Of a stretch of 64,000 nt of DNA, positions 1-11,082 are shown piece by piece. The first letter of the stretch is position 1; each line of letters starts with the position of its first letter. Location of the stretch: contig NC_092574.1 in the NCBI RefSeq assembly GCF_037975245.1, positions 17,649,213 to 17,713,212 of the forward strand, read 5' to 3'. This DNA is from Apostichopus japonicus. Lineage: Eukaryota; Echinodermata; Holothuroidea; Aspidochirotida; Stichopodidae. Under the pieces are notes generated by a model. It was not told where the DNA came from and ran no database searches. It saw only the letters and a program-made list of their open reading frames with translations. The position numbers and the translations under genes were made by a program.

Positions 1-330
1 ATATATATATATATTTACAAGCAATAAAGTATGAAGACAATATGAACTCGATATCGCTTACAACAAGAAAGGTGACATTCTGGGAGGAATGAGAGCAAAG
101 ATAAGTTCCTTAATAAAAGCAAATTTGGGATCTGGAACAAAAAGGAAGGGAAAATTGGTGGAGAGGGGTAGATTTTAATAGGGGTTAGGCCAGCAGAGGC
201 CTTTCCAGTCTCTCTTTTTTTGTTCTTTAATGATATTTGGAACAACAGTGTGAAATCTGTAAAAAGCGGTATATATAGCAAGATACAATTTACTGTAGGA
301 TATTGAAACTAATGAAAATTTTTACTCTAC

Positions 331-400
331 CTTTATTGCCATAACATCAATTGGAACAGTCTCTCCTTTAACTAAGGCAAATGCAGCACTACACATCCAC
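331..400 (-). CDS. AGK: AGK coding exon 6
   Basis: This is a 70-nt exon that completes Arg176 and encodes residues 177-199. It contains ALVKGETVPIDVMAIK, which matches the human AIVKGETVPLDVLQIK block. The acceptor is TCATAG and the donor is GTAGAG. The next exon was not found between 1 and 330, so it lies outside the window. Confidence 0.93.
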
Positions 401-3400
401 CTATGAGTTAAGAAAAAAATGGTGTATTTAATGCTGATCTATGCACCGGAGAAAACTTTTTACTTTTGATCTTTTGTTTAGTCTTCTTCCTTTACAATCA
501 GATTTTTTTGGTGGGAAACACTTATAAAGCTATACTTATTTTATTTTTTTTCATATTTCATATCTAACAGCGAGAAGAAGGTATGAGACTACTTGGACCC
601 AAGGCTGGAATTTTCATATTCTGGAGACAAAATAAAACCCTGCACGTTTCTCAAACAAATAACAGATAAAGGCAATACTAGATGCAAAGACAAACGAAAA
701 CCAAATTTTCCATACCGCTAACCAAACGCTCTCATCTGAATAATTCAAATAAGAAAGGGTTGAATAAATCTGAGATGAACTGGAATAATTCATTGGGATT
801 TACTCCTCAGCTGTTCCATGAAATGCAACTTTATCAGACAAAAATATTCAGCATTTGTCTCCTTCCATAATCAGTTTCTGCTTTTAGCCTTGAAAAATAT
901 GAGATTTTTGCAGGAAAATGAAATCCATGTACTTGTTGAGACCATCCCTTGTGACGATGTGTAAATTTATTATTCCCTAACTAATCATCCCTTTTAAAGA
1001 AGAACAAAAAGAAATCAACTTAATCTGTAATTCTGTATCTTAAATATGCAGAAAAGGAATTTGTGACTCATCTGCTGTTCGTCTCTGTGATATCATTAGC
1101 TGTATTACGGTTAGAGTTACGTCATACCTAATCGATTTTGAGATATCACCATTTTTTTGTTTCATCCAAAACCGATCAAATTTAAATTAACAAAAATGAA
1201 TGAGAATCGGTTAATCCGAACAGCAACAAGAAAAGAAGGCATGTCTGATGTCTCCATCTGATGACATCATAACTTGACTCATCTCACATGAGACAGTATT
1301 CAGATCCATGGCATTATATCTATGCAATTCCATTTGTTGTGTAAATCGTACTTAAAGTCAACATTTACTATTCTACAAGCTAATTTGGGTGGTTGTGCAC
1401 CGTGAGTTTGAACACTGTTAACTGTTCAAGATCACAAGCATGATAGAGTTTGCTACGACTCCTTGGGGTGTTTCTTGGGATAGCAGCCCTGTGGAATCAA
1501 CATCGATGAGAAGACTCAGGTTTCTCCTTCACATAGTAAGTCCAGAGGGTAATTCATAAAAGAGGCAGTATCCTCAGTACTTTATTCTAATTTCTACATG
1601 ATTTTGTTTTGAAGATACTGACAATTGTAGATGATACATTTTATTTTACCAAAAGTGAACTTATCCCAAAACAGTTTGGATATACATCAACTAACTTGTT
1701 TTTGTTTTTCTTCCAAATTTGCATCCAATTTCCTGGGTAAAATGTAGAATTTTATTACAAACATACCACATTCAATTAGCATTTTATTACAACTTCACAC
1801 ACCCGTGATAATTCGAACCCTTCTCAATTTGAGGTCACCACAGGAAATTGGAAAGATATGTATGCTAATCAAAACATTCTTTTGTTTATTTCAAGCAAAC
1901 AATTTGGGTAGATGCTATGGCAATTTTGGGCAAACTTTTCTACAGTTGCTTCGATTGCATAACTTCACCGCAGGACAATTCATTGGATATCTAACTTAGA
2001 AACCCTGGTGCAAGGAGTTAAGTGTGGCCTGGACTCACCTGACCTCATTGGTAGAATCTGTGTACAGCAACCTAGCTAGAGTATTGGTAACACCCACAGG
2101 GATGACACCAATGGGCCAGTTGCTACAGGATTCTTCGTCGGAACGACGGAGAAGTCCTGTGATCACTTCTGCTAGAGTTCCGTCTCCGCCGACAACTAAA
2201 ATGTAGTCTGTGGCTCCCAGAGCAGCCACCTGATCTTTGACATGGCCTTCATGGGTAGACTGGAGGAATCAAATTAGGAAAATAAATTCTCTTGGAATAA
2301 TTTTTTGGGTACAATATTTTATACAGGGCATCAAGCTTCTGTAAACTTTTTGTTTTTTTTTTAACTGAAATTGATCTTCCAGGTCAGGTCAAATCACTTT
2401 GATTTGAATCATTTTGAGAATAGATAGGAAAGATGACGGGGAATTAAAATATGAAACTGAATCTACACGTAGATTAAAGAAGAAGAAACAAGAAAAAAGA
2501 AAAAGGAACAAATAAAAGACAGAACGGGGCAAAAAAAGTGAGTGGAATCATTGAGGAGGACTAAAAGGAGACCAGAACCCATCCATCACTAGAAATCTTG
2601 TTGATGAAAAGCTCCTTCAAAAAACTGAGAAACTCTTGTTCCATTTGGGAGATATACCAATTTAAAAATTGTGTCTGGGAACTGTCATTTTTAAATCTGT
2701 GATGTGATAACTCCAGTGCACATGATCTGAAACATTTCAATAAATTCTACTTTAAACTGAACGAGAACATGTTTTTTTTTAAAACTGCATATGAACAACA
2801 GAGCACCTTTTGATGACATTTCAAACCATTTATCATCAAAAAATTTGTAATGATATATGGTAAGCATGTCATTTGAGGCTTTTAAAGTGCTTAAAAGTGT
2901 TCTGTTTTAATATTGAGATTCGTGCTACATCTGAGGAACTGACCTAATGGGCTGTGTATTAGTGTACAGTTACTTGTTCTGCTAATTTGTTTGTTTGAAC
3001 ATCACACATTTAAATGGTCATTTCTCAAAACTTAAACAGTTGTATAGAAATTCTTAAACCTTAAAAGTTGTATAGAAAAGCAACCTGGACTGATAGCTAT
3101 TTGTTTTGACAGCCTGCTACATATCAACATTTATTTCATTAATAAAGCTATGCTTTAAGCTTTAAAAAAGGTTCTTTTTCTTATATTAAGATATTGAGAT
3201 TCGTGCTACATCTGAGGAACTGACCTAATGGGCTGTGTATTAGTGTACAGTTACTTGTTCTGATAATTTGTTTGTTTGAACATCACACATTTAAATGGTC
3301 ATTTCTCAAAACTTAAACAGTTGTATAGAAATTCTTAAACCTTAAAAGTTGTATAGAAAAGCAACCTGGACTGATAGCTATTTGTTTTGACAGCCTGCTA

Positions 3401-6400
3401 CATATCAACATTTATTTCATTAATGCTTTAAGCTTTAAAAAAGGTTCTTTTTCTTATTATTAATCATAATAATAAGCAGCAGTTATATTTACTACGCTTA
3501 ATGTGGGAGAAACCAGCAAGGGCTTATTTGATTACAATTTAAAATCGGGTGGCTTCCAATTCAACATTTTAACTCAAATTTGGAATCTTTTTAGAATCTC
3601 ATCTAGAATGTCATTCAGATGGGAAAACCATAGATTGCTCTTGAATGAAAATGAAAAACCCACCTAACTTATGACCCAGCTGGGTAAGGAACCCAGAACC
3701 TCTTGAGTGCTAAGCCTCATTACTTCAAATGCCAACGCCTTTATCAACTCGGCCACAGCATCGGTATAAAATATATCAAAGTTTATTTCGTGAAATAAAG
3801 GTATGCTTTAAATTTAAGACAAAAACGTTGTAGTTCATTCAACATTAACCTATATCCATGCTGACCTATCAACAACTCTCTCAAAAAAGCTCTGGTAAGA
3901 ATTGAAAATATATAGAAAAATTAATCTATGTTTGAGCAACTTGGTGGAAAGTTTGACAACTTTGAGCATGCTTAAAAAAAAAATATTAAAATAGATTTGA
4001 AAAGAACAGAAATGTCATTATGTTAAACTTGAGAATGAAAGTAAGTTAAAAACTTGTCATTAATTTTTTTAACTGACTTGCAGTTGCATTCCCTCATCTC
4101 TGTGGATATTTTATCTCCATTAAGCAAACACAATACACTCACCTTTAAAATTTCAACACTCAAGCCAGCCAAATGGAGAATAGGTGCAGCATTCTTCTCA
4201 AACTGTTTAACAGCTTTCCTGCAATAATAATAAAACTAGGGTAACTTTTCTTGTGAAATGACAGTGGTGCAGCAATAAGGTTTTGAAGGAGAGGCATTGT
4301 TGAATATGCAAACAAATGTGATTAAAATATATTGAAAAGAAACAGGTGATGGCAAAAAGTATTGATTTCAAGGTTTTCTGTATTTCAGTTGACTAGATGG
4401 AGCACATCATATAATGTAGATCTGTAGAGTCTCCAGTACGGTAATACATACATGTACGGTTTTTATTTATCGTACAAGGCATTGAGAACTGTGCTTTACA
4501 AGGATGCTTTACAGTTTTAGTATTGATTTGTCATAGTCCAACAAAATAGACAATTTTGATGGCAGACCACACGTTTTTGTTATATTTCATCTTTAGGATA
4601 TGGCTAAATGGCCACACTTCTTCTGTATTGATGACATCAGCTCCTCTGTTGCAACCTACTGTAATTGTTGTTAAATTCATTGCTATAGGTATCTCACCAC
4701 GTGGTGCATGTCTGCCAGAGAGGTTAATTGTCGGAAAATAGCCCTAAAGTGATCTATTGTATTGATTTTTTGGGGTCATTTTCTGAGTTAGCACCATTTT
4801 TTTTATGCTTGGATGTTGAAGAGGATGAAATAAACTGCAAAGGTCTGAAAATCTGGAGGATTGAAGATGATTTATGGTATTTTAGAAAATCTTGGAGAAA
4901 CAAGAAGATTCCGCAGGGACAACTCTTCTAGCTCAAAATCTTACAGGTTATGGTTGCAAAAGTTGAATGTGTTGTGATAGCCCAAGCCATTAGCTATCAT
5001 ATGGTGGGTAGGACATGGCAGTTGAAAACTTCTATCTATATATGCTCTAGCGGCCTTGGAAAGTGACAAGTTTAGTGTGTTAGTAAATTGGAGCAATTTA
5101 TGTGGTGTGATATCTTAAGACCACACGGCAGCCAAGATTGTGAACTGTATACATAAATTTGAGTTTACAAGAAATTTTCATCTTACCCGTTTTTGGCAGC
5201 AGGATTCAAAAATACTGTGACCTTTTTAACTTTTTCTGTGGCTCTGATAGAATGTTGGCCATACTCCTGTAAACAAAAATGATTAATGGGTTAAAGTAAA
5301 GTATCTATTGCTTTTCACAGATATCATTGGTTTCAACACTTCTCTCCTTGGAAATGCTCCATGTTATTAAAATTCCATCTTACAAACAGGATGAATCATG
5401 AAAACATCCATACTTGACTGAACCATTCTTGTTAGTCTATTGAGCAACTTTGGAAAATATTGAAATCAAACTTTTGTAACAGAAAATTTGTCAAATGTAA
5501 TTTTTCGTAAGATTTTATATAGTATTATATGTTTGTATTTTGTAACAATAAACATCCTAATGTCTATTTACCTCATGGTTTGTACCACTTATACTTACAT
5601 ATAGAGTGATATGAATGATCAGTAACTAAGCAAATGTCCTAACTGGGTGACCAATATAGCTATATCACTTGTGTTTTGCATACTCTTAGGTCAAGTGTGA
5701 CCATAAACTAAGTATTGTACAGTAGGCTGTCCATGATTATTTCTCTTCATATCATTTTGGGGAGATATATAGATCGGTCTTTAATGTACTTCTATAAAGT
5801 TCTTCAGACTAAACTACTTACCCAAGCAAGTTTACAGTATTCTCTCCTTATTAGATTCTCACTGCAAAAAAAAAAATTAGATATGAAATAGTTCAACATT
5901 CACTCTCAAGGTTAACAATTTGGAATACTTCACTTTGTGAAACAATTGTCATTTCTGAACTAAAGTGTACATACTACTAGTAAGAAATAATTTATCAATT
6001 TGTATGTTTACATTTCAAATGTCACATAATACTAAAATTTAGCATGAAGTCAGGACGATCAAGATGAAAGTTGTGCACAATATTCTGCGCACTGATTGCT
6101 TTTAAGTTGCTGATACATGACGAGTCTGAAATACACTGCAATTCACTTGGCTACCTGGAGGATAAGCCTTTTTTAAAAATTAAATTTCAACCTACAAAGT
6201 GATAATATATGCACGTAGCTAATACATTACCAGGCCATTGAATAGAAAGAATGTAATATATGCTTGTAAGTTGTAGCTTGACACTAGCCTTAATAACAGT
6301 AACAACTAACATTACCAGGTCATCAAATAGAAAGAATGTAAGGTCTCATTCATGGCATGCTATAACAGTACTAAAGCATGCATTTAGTCAGTGCTCCACT

Positions 6401-6800
6401 GTCACCTTTCTAATTTTGGTATTTGATGACAAAGGGACTTGATCCCCAACCGTTTTTAATAGACCTAACACGCAGCTGATCATTACTGCCTCGATTAACT
6501 TTCAAACAATATCATTATCAAAAGTATTGTAAATTAGCTTATATGAAGGTCCTCGTCGACATCCAATTCCGCGAAACAAGAAACGCGTACCATGGATTGT
6601 AATGTTACATGTTAAAGTGTGTCTTGTTCTATCTCTCTGTGTCGATCTAGCTACTTAAAAGCACATGAAGAACAAAAACGAAATGTTTACTTATGTTTAT
6701 TATTTAAGTAGTAGACACCATAGCATCCAGCTACGGCTGCAAACGTCGACTTCTTCCAATGACTTCGGAGTGTTTTGAAAACTTTAATTACGGATGCCAT
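331..6800 (-). CDS. AGK: acylglycerol kinase, mitochondrial (5' half, 6 exons, partial at left edge)
   Basis: AGK phosphorylates mono- and diacylglycerol to lysophosphatidic and phosphatidic acid in mitochondria; in human cells it is also a subunit of the TIM22 inner-membrane import complex. Six minus-strand exons (6800-6691, 5861-5822, 5266-5187, 4218-4143, 2259-2039, 400-331) splice in frame into 597 nt, or 199 codons, all with GT donors and AG acceptors. The product aligns along its whole length with the N-terminal half of vertebrate AGK as I remember it. Conserved blocks are FKTLRxHWKK (residues 8-17), a hydrophobic segment (about 19-33), VFLNPAA (68-74), FEKNAAPILHL (83-93), GGDGT (126-130, the lipid-kinase ATP-binding loop), GLLRRSDE and VKGETVP. 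Family proteins are about 420 residues, so about half the gene lies beyond position 1. Introns are 829, 555, 968, 1883 and 1638 bp. No frameshift or internal stop is seen, so the gene looks intact as far as it goes. Confidence 0.95.
2039..2259 (-). CDS. AGK: AGK coding exon 5 (kinase GGDGT motif)
   Basis: This is a 221-nt exon for residues 103-175 plus two bases of codon 176. It contains VVGGDGTLAEVITGLLRR, the glycine-rich ATP-binding loop of the DAGK_cat family, with the GGDGT at residues 126-130. The same position number carries the human kinase-dead G126E change as I recall it. An IPVG motif follows. The acceptor is TCCTCCAG and the donor is GTGAGT. Confidence 0.97.
2911..3457. repeat. 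281-bp tandem duplication in AGK intron 4
   Basis: Bases 2911-3191 and 3192-3457 are two head-to-tail copies. They are almost identical: I see one substitution (near 3263) and an 8-base deletion near 3425 in the second copy. Each copy carries a core (around 3016-3060 in copy 1) that resembles segments near 18.4 kb and 49.8 kb, so the duplicated unit includes an interspersed repeat. The near identity implies a recent duplication. Confidence 0.9.
3496..3763 (-). repeat. tRNA-derived SINE, family C copy 1 (AGK intron 4)
   Basis: Read on the minus strand, the right end starts with a tRNA-like head. An A-box-like TGGCCGAGTTGATAAAGGCG lies near 3740-3760 and a B-box-like GGTTCTGGGTTCC near 3685-3703, as in Leu/Ser-type tRNAs. 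A body follows whose 3' part (3499-3590) recurs at 22684-22775. It is inserted in the same orientation as the AGK transcript. Confidence 0.7.
4143..4218 (-). CDS. AGK: AGK coding exon 4
   Basis: This is a 76-nt exon that completes Gly77 and encodes residues 78-102. It carries the block FEKNAAPILHLAG, nearly identical to vertebrate AGK. The acceptor is ATTGCAG and the donor is GTGAGT. It ends in phase 0. Confidence 0.95.
4920..5131 (+). repeat. dispersed repeat D, copy 1 (AGK intron 3)
   Basis: About 210 bp here match the reverse complement of 55070-55275 over their whole length, through blocks such as TGATAGCCCAAGCCAT, GGTGGGTAGGACATG and GCTCTAGCGGCCTTGG. No coding frame or terminal repeat is evident. 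The class is unknown; it could be a SINE body or MITE fragment. Confidence 0.75.
5187..5266 (-). CDS. AGK: AGK coding exon 3
   Basis: This is an 80-nt exon for residues 51-76 plus two bases of codon 77. It contains VKKVTVFLNPAAKNG, the N-terminal NPxxG/K signature of the diacylglycerol/sphingosine kinase catalytic fold. The acceptor is TTTACAG and the donor is GTAAGA. Confidence 0.95.
5822..5861 (-). CDS. AGK: AGK coding exon 2
   Basis: This is a 40-nt exon that completes codon 37 and adds 13 codons (ENLIRREYCKLAW). It matches the family segment after the KHxxN motif. The acceptor is a T-rich tract ending in GCAG and the donor is GTAAGT. It is too short to be found as a free-standing open frame and is supported by exact phase continuity with exons 1 and 3. 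Confidence 0.93.
6229..6342. repeat. short direct repeat in AGK intron 1
   Basis: A ~30-bp motif (ACATTACCAGG...AATAGAAAGAATGTAA) occurs at 6229-6257 and again at 6310-6340, about 80 bp apart and with few differences. It looks like a local duplication of no clear function. Confidence 0.6.
6691..6800 (-). CDS. AGK: AGK coding exon 1 (start codon)
   Basis: This exon encodes residues 1-36 plus two bases of codon 37: an N-terminal FKTLRSHWKK-type motif followed by a hydrophobic stretch, matching the AGK membrane-proximal N-terminus. The ATG at 6800-6798 is the first in-frame ATG after an in-frame TAG at 6911-6909, which fixes the start. The donor is GTAAAC (intron bases start at 6690). A pyrimidine-rich stretch ending in CAG lies about 14 bases upstream of the ATG and could be a 5'-UTR acceptor. 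No TATA box is evident. Confidence 0.93.
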
Positions 6801-6892
6801 GACTTTGAACCAGACTGCAACTTGCAAAGGAGGTTGCAATGTCGTAAGAAAAATCCTATCAAGTAGTAGTACCGAAGTTGAGTTTATTCGAT

Positions 6893-7297
6893 TTAGGCGA
6901 TGCTCACCCTACAGGTACATGCAGCATAGGGGATAGGGGCAAGGAAGGGTTGCTGTGCGTTTTCCTCGTTGTGCACGCTCTCTATCTGTAGTGGCTTCTG
7001 CACGTTTTCTGGGACTCGAGGATACTCAGACGGGGACTTCAGACCGAGCCCAGGCGAGTCTGCGAGTTCAGTCTCTCCTAGACTGGCAAAAACTTTCTCA
7101 TACTTCAACATATCCATATCTATTGGATGAGGGGGATGAAGGGATTGGGTAGGCGACTGGGAGCAAATAACACAGGTTGAATGGCTAGGGTGGATATCAA
7201 ATGATCTCGTCAACAGTAATAAAATATTTATAGACATAAAAAGAAACATTGGTTTCATATGATCGTTGGTCCCCCAAGTTTTATCAAGGCAAAACAA
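6893..7297 (-). CDS. unassigned 134-codon open frame upstream of AGK
   Basis: This open frame of 134 codons is on the AGK strand and ends 92 bp before the AGK ATG, out of frame with it. From its second Met (residue 14) the sequence KPMFLFMSINILLLLTRS resembles a signal peptide or single membrane segment. A Pro/Ser/Glu-rich tail with several Cys follows. I recognise no family. It could be an AGK 5'-UTR upstream ORF, a separate small secreted protein, or a chance frame in a locally GC-richer promoter region. Another open frame overlaps on the opposite strand, which weakens the coding case. Confidence 0.2.
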   Translation of the reverse strand: MFCLDKTWGTNDHMKPMFLFMSINILLLLTRSFDIHPSHSTCVICSQSPTQSLHPPHPIDMDMLKYEKVFASLGETELADSPGLGLKSPSEYPRVPENVQKPLQIESVHNEENAQQPFLAPIPYAACTCRVSIA

Positions 7298-8025
7298 ACG
7301 TCTTCAAAGTTCGATGTAATATTCTGTCGAACAAATGTACATGAGCGACGGTTTCATCCCGAACTGAATTCCTCGTTAATCCACAAACGTTTTCGACATA
7401 ATACATTGGGTTATGGCAGCACATATGCATCACATTGACATATTTATATCATGCTACTCATTTGAAGAAGAAGAAGAAAAAAGAAAGATGTCAGCTAGCC
7501 GCGGGACAATTTTTTAATGCAAGCACCAATCTATATTGTACTTTCAGATCATACGTCGAAGCAATTTTAAATACAAAATGAGTACTTCCGAACCGGTTCA
7601 TATAATATAATAAAATATCATATTAGTACTGCTCATATTGTCAATACCGTAATTGAATGCACTTGAATAGGTTGAATAGGTTCAACTCATGCATATCAAT
7701 GTACACCATGCATCACCTATCCGATTCCACATGGGCGTAAAGGTGGGGGGGGGGGGGAGAGGGGGGCTGCACGCGGTACAAGATGTTTCCGTAAAAATTC
7801 GGGCAATAAGTTGATATTGTCTCAGGCACTGCCAAAACAAAGTAATAAACCTGCAATAATCTTCTTTCAAGAGTCAGTAGTTCCCCCATAGAACGAAGCC
7901 TCAGGTGATTATGATGATGAATATTTTATCTAGTAAACTATGTTTATAAGAAATTGTTGTCAACAGTTAAGCTGATTTCTATTGCGTGACAATTATCAAT
8001 TCGTAGGATAAATTGATAGAAGTGA
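7298..8025. other. no gene recognised
   Basis: This stretch holds a short GAA-rich run (7465-7488) and a G12 tract followed by GA and G6 (7745-7766). I see no convincing exon, RNA gene or transposon end. Confidence 0.5.
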
Positions 8026-8217
8026 CAGTGGTGTGCGCATGAGGTGGCATGGGTGCATGCACCACACTTTTGACGCCAACTGGTGGCAATATTAAACAGA
8101 GGAGAAAGGTGTCACCTCTGTCCCTTCCATAAAAAGTTCAGCCCTTATACCTAAATCAGTCGAGAGAAATTTTGAATCCCCGATATATGCACCTTTGAAA
8201 TCATGTGCACGCCACAG
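8026..8217. mobile_element. old non-autonomous hAT-like element
   Basis: The ends form imperfect inverted repeats: left CAGTGGTGTGCGCATGA and right (inverted) CTGTGGCGTGCACATGA. The right half (about 8155-8215: AATCAGTCG, TTTTGAA, CACCTTTGAAA, GTGCAC) resembles the right half of the element at 60147-60461. I find no matching 8-bp target duplication, so it is either degraded or mis-bounded by a few bases. Confidence 0.45.
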
Positions 8218-9315
8218 TCCCAATGTCCTAACTCTCTTGATCATTTATAAACCACGTGACTCTTGTTATCTTTATATGTATACACTTCACTGATTGGTAA
8301 ACATAAATTATTGATGTACTTCCAACCACACAACTCATGAAATTGGACAAGCATGATAAAACAAAATAACATAGTTGATTGAGGTCATGAGAAGTCATCG
8401 TCAAGTGTATACTAAGGCCAGATGAGTTTAAAATGTCATACTAAAAGTGACAAAAGTACAACACACCTATTTGTTTTGCCTTTACCTATTCCTTTTATGG
8501 GTTCTTCCTGATATCGATAACACTCCAGTGTATAATAATAGAATTGTATCAGCCGTTTTTGTACTTTTATTCTTTCTTGATTAGTTTAAGGATGTCATCG
8601 TGTTCGAATGTCACTATGTATTTCAGTTTGTTTTGTTTTTGCAAAATCTCTCTTTTTTTGTGCTATAGAGGAAGAAGAAGCGAGAATATGACGAAACTAA
8701 CGAATAAGGACGATACATCAAGTCAACTAAAATGGAGATAGAATAATATGATCAAATTTGAAAAGTAGAGCCAGCATGTCTGAGACCTCAGTCACGAGAG
8801 GCTGTGAGCTAATGGAGGCTGATGAAAACCAAGCGTAATTTTCTTACCATCATGAAGACGTTTTCGAATCTCAGATGAGAAACAGAGTTATATTTTATCT
8901 TGTCAAAATCGTGACTAACTGATGTAACCCAGACGCGATATAGATGTACCTTTAAATTATAAAAGAAATCTCTCGACGATTGGGAGGTGTTTCTGTGCTC
9001 ACCTACAGTGAAGTGAGAACACTGATTGGATACATTGCACAACAGCTGTGTAAATGTTCACCCTTATTAAGAGAGAGAGAGAGAGGAGACGGGGAAAAAA
9101 TGTAAAGAATTTGAGTAAGTAAGAACTAAAAGTCGTCCGGAGGGCTTAGCTGTCATTTCAGGGAATATTAAAGATTGAAATGGAATTTTTACATTTAAAG
9201 AAGAGGTGTCGTCTCGTTTGTTAATCTTAATCTTAATTCTGCTGCTTAATCCTGTCAGTCCATGAATTACCGAATGAACTGAAAATGTTTTTTTACGCTA
9301 GAACTTTCCCTTGGG

Positions 9316-9318
<3 letters not shown>
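8218..9318. other. no gene recognised
   Basis: The only structured element here is a short GA run at 9070-9085. Two short open frames (8544-8741 and 8809-9042) show no recognisable domain. Confidence 0.5.
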
Positions 9319-9376
<58 letters not shown>

Positions 9377-9482
9377 TATATAATTATGAATAATATACGG
9401 TCACCAAAGACATGAAGAGTGCTCTATACAACTAGGTATATTTGTAGAGCTGTATATGAGTAAATACAGGTAAGTCCGGTAA

Positions 9483-9559
<77 letters not shown>

Positions 9560-9595
9560 AATATATATATATAGTATTATTCATAATTATATATA
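9319..9595. repeat. two TA arrays flanked by inverted arms
   Basis: TA-dinucleotide runs occupy about 9319-9372 and 9486-9572. A unique ~110-bp spacer lies between them. Just inside the first and just beyond the second, the sequence TATAATTATGAATAATA (9378-9396) reappears inverted (9575-9592), so the whole block can fold back on itself. Confidence 0.8.
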
Positions 9596-9868
9596 TAAAT
9601 ATATGTATGTTATATGTTATATATATAAATGTTATATATATGTAATGTATGTTATATATATAAATATATGTGATGTTATATTTCCCTGTCTGTATCGATA
9701 TGGTGGGGATTCTGGCTCTTCCCCAGAAGAACTTTAAATTTGTTTTGTGTCGACCGAACCACTATTCAGGGGAACTATTGAAACGAACATATCGAAATAA
9801 TATCACATTTTCGAAACGTCCACGATATAGGTACAAACATGATTTTTTGATTTTTCCATGAATTTGTC

Positions 9869-9975
9869 TTTCCCACCCCTCCTCTCCCTGTTTTTTCTCT
9901 CTTTATCTCTATTCCCCCCCCCCCCTCCCCCCTCTTCCCACCTCTTCCTCTCCAACTCTCCTTTTCTGTCTTTCT
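9869..9975 (+). repeat. polypyrimidine tract with C-run
   Basis: This stretch of about 100 bases is almost only C and T on the plus strand, including a C-run of about 12 bases near 9915. The open frames crossing it on both strands are low-complexity and not credible genes. Confidence 0.8.
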
Positions 9976-10963
9976 TTATCACAAATAACATGTTTATTCG
10001 CATGTATGAGGACACAGGGTCAGATAACTTCAATGTGTGTATATATAAATATATTGTACAGTTCACTGCCAAAAAAATCGGCGATAATGAATTATTCATC
10101 ATATGTTTGAAAATCGATTTATCGTGTGTTTTTAAGAATTTGGCGCTGAATAACGTATTCAACGTAACGTTCCTATACAAGTGTCATGGGTAACCTTTTC
10201 TGACATTCGAGATTTCTTTTAGGCAAGTAAAGTAGTATCAGCTTTCCATATACGAAAAAAACTAAAGAAGATACTTCGATACTTCTCTCGCTTACTTATT
10301 AAAATGAGAATGTTCATAAGGCCTCGAAATATCAACATAGTAGACACGTCGTTGTGGTACTGCTCAGAAACAGTTTTGATGTAAACAGAACACACCACCA
10401 CCCCGCCAAAAAGACGCTTACATCAAGACAGTTATGAAATTCGTGAACATGTTTCAAGGCCGTGGAGACTAGAAGCTTTGCAAATGTTCACCATCATCAG
10501 CTAACAATATCATACGCTGTTGACGAGCTACAGAAGAAAATCAGGATTTACAAACAATTTTATCTCTGAAAAGATACCCTTGTGAAAGCTATCAATAACA
10601 CAGTCTATATAGAAACATTGGCAGCATTTGAGGCTCCCTATTTATTACCGTTAGAAACGACGATGGGACCACGTATTGGAAATTCACGATAAACAAAAGT
10701 TAAGAATTTGAACGGACGTTTGTAAGGACACCATATTAATTAATAAGTTCTTTTCTTAAAATATATCTTCGGTTTATATCATAGTGATGTTATAGACAAA
10801 CCCTAATACATAATATATTTACGAGATGCTATATCCTATATATGTTGTTATTACTGTAATGAAAAAAAAACATTTTACGGGGTTTTTGTTTTTGTGTGGG
10901 GCTAAAAATGGCTTTAACAGAATAGCCGTGAGGATATATTATACAAATAATGAATGGTTATGA

Positions 10964-11082
10964 GTGCAATAGTGCAAATATTTCATGAGTTGAAAGATGG
11001 AATGTTCTATTCAACGAGGCGCAGCCGAGTTGAATGGAACAAATTACATCTTTCAACTCATGAAATATTTGCTCTATTGCAC
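10964..11082. mobile_element. foldback element / long hairpin
   Basis: Bases 10964-11015 and 11029-11082 are near-perfect inverted repeats of 52-54 bp with a 13-base loop (GAGGCGCAGCCGA). The strongest block, AAATATTTCATGAGTTGAAA, is exact in both arms. The arms share only a few mismatches near the loop. It is most likely a foldback MITE; a transcript would form a long pre-miRNA-like stem. The open frame 10954-11187 is a by-product. Confidence 0.75.

Noticed and set aside
1441-1560. Possible extra AGK exon in intron 5
   Set aside because: A TTCCACAG acceptor-like site is present on the minus strand, but the translation does not match AGK. Exon 5 joins exon 6 directly in phase.
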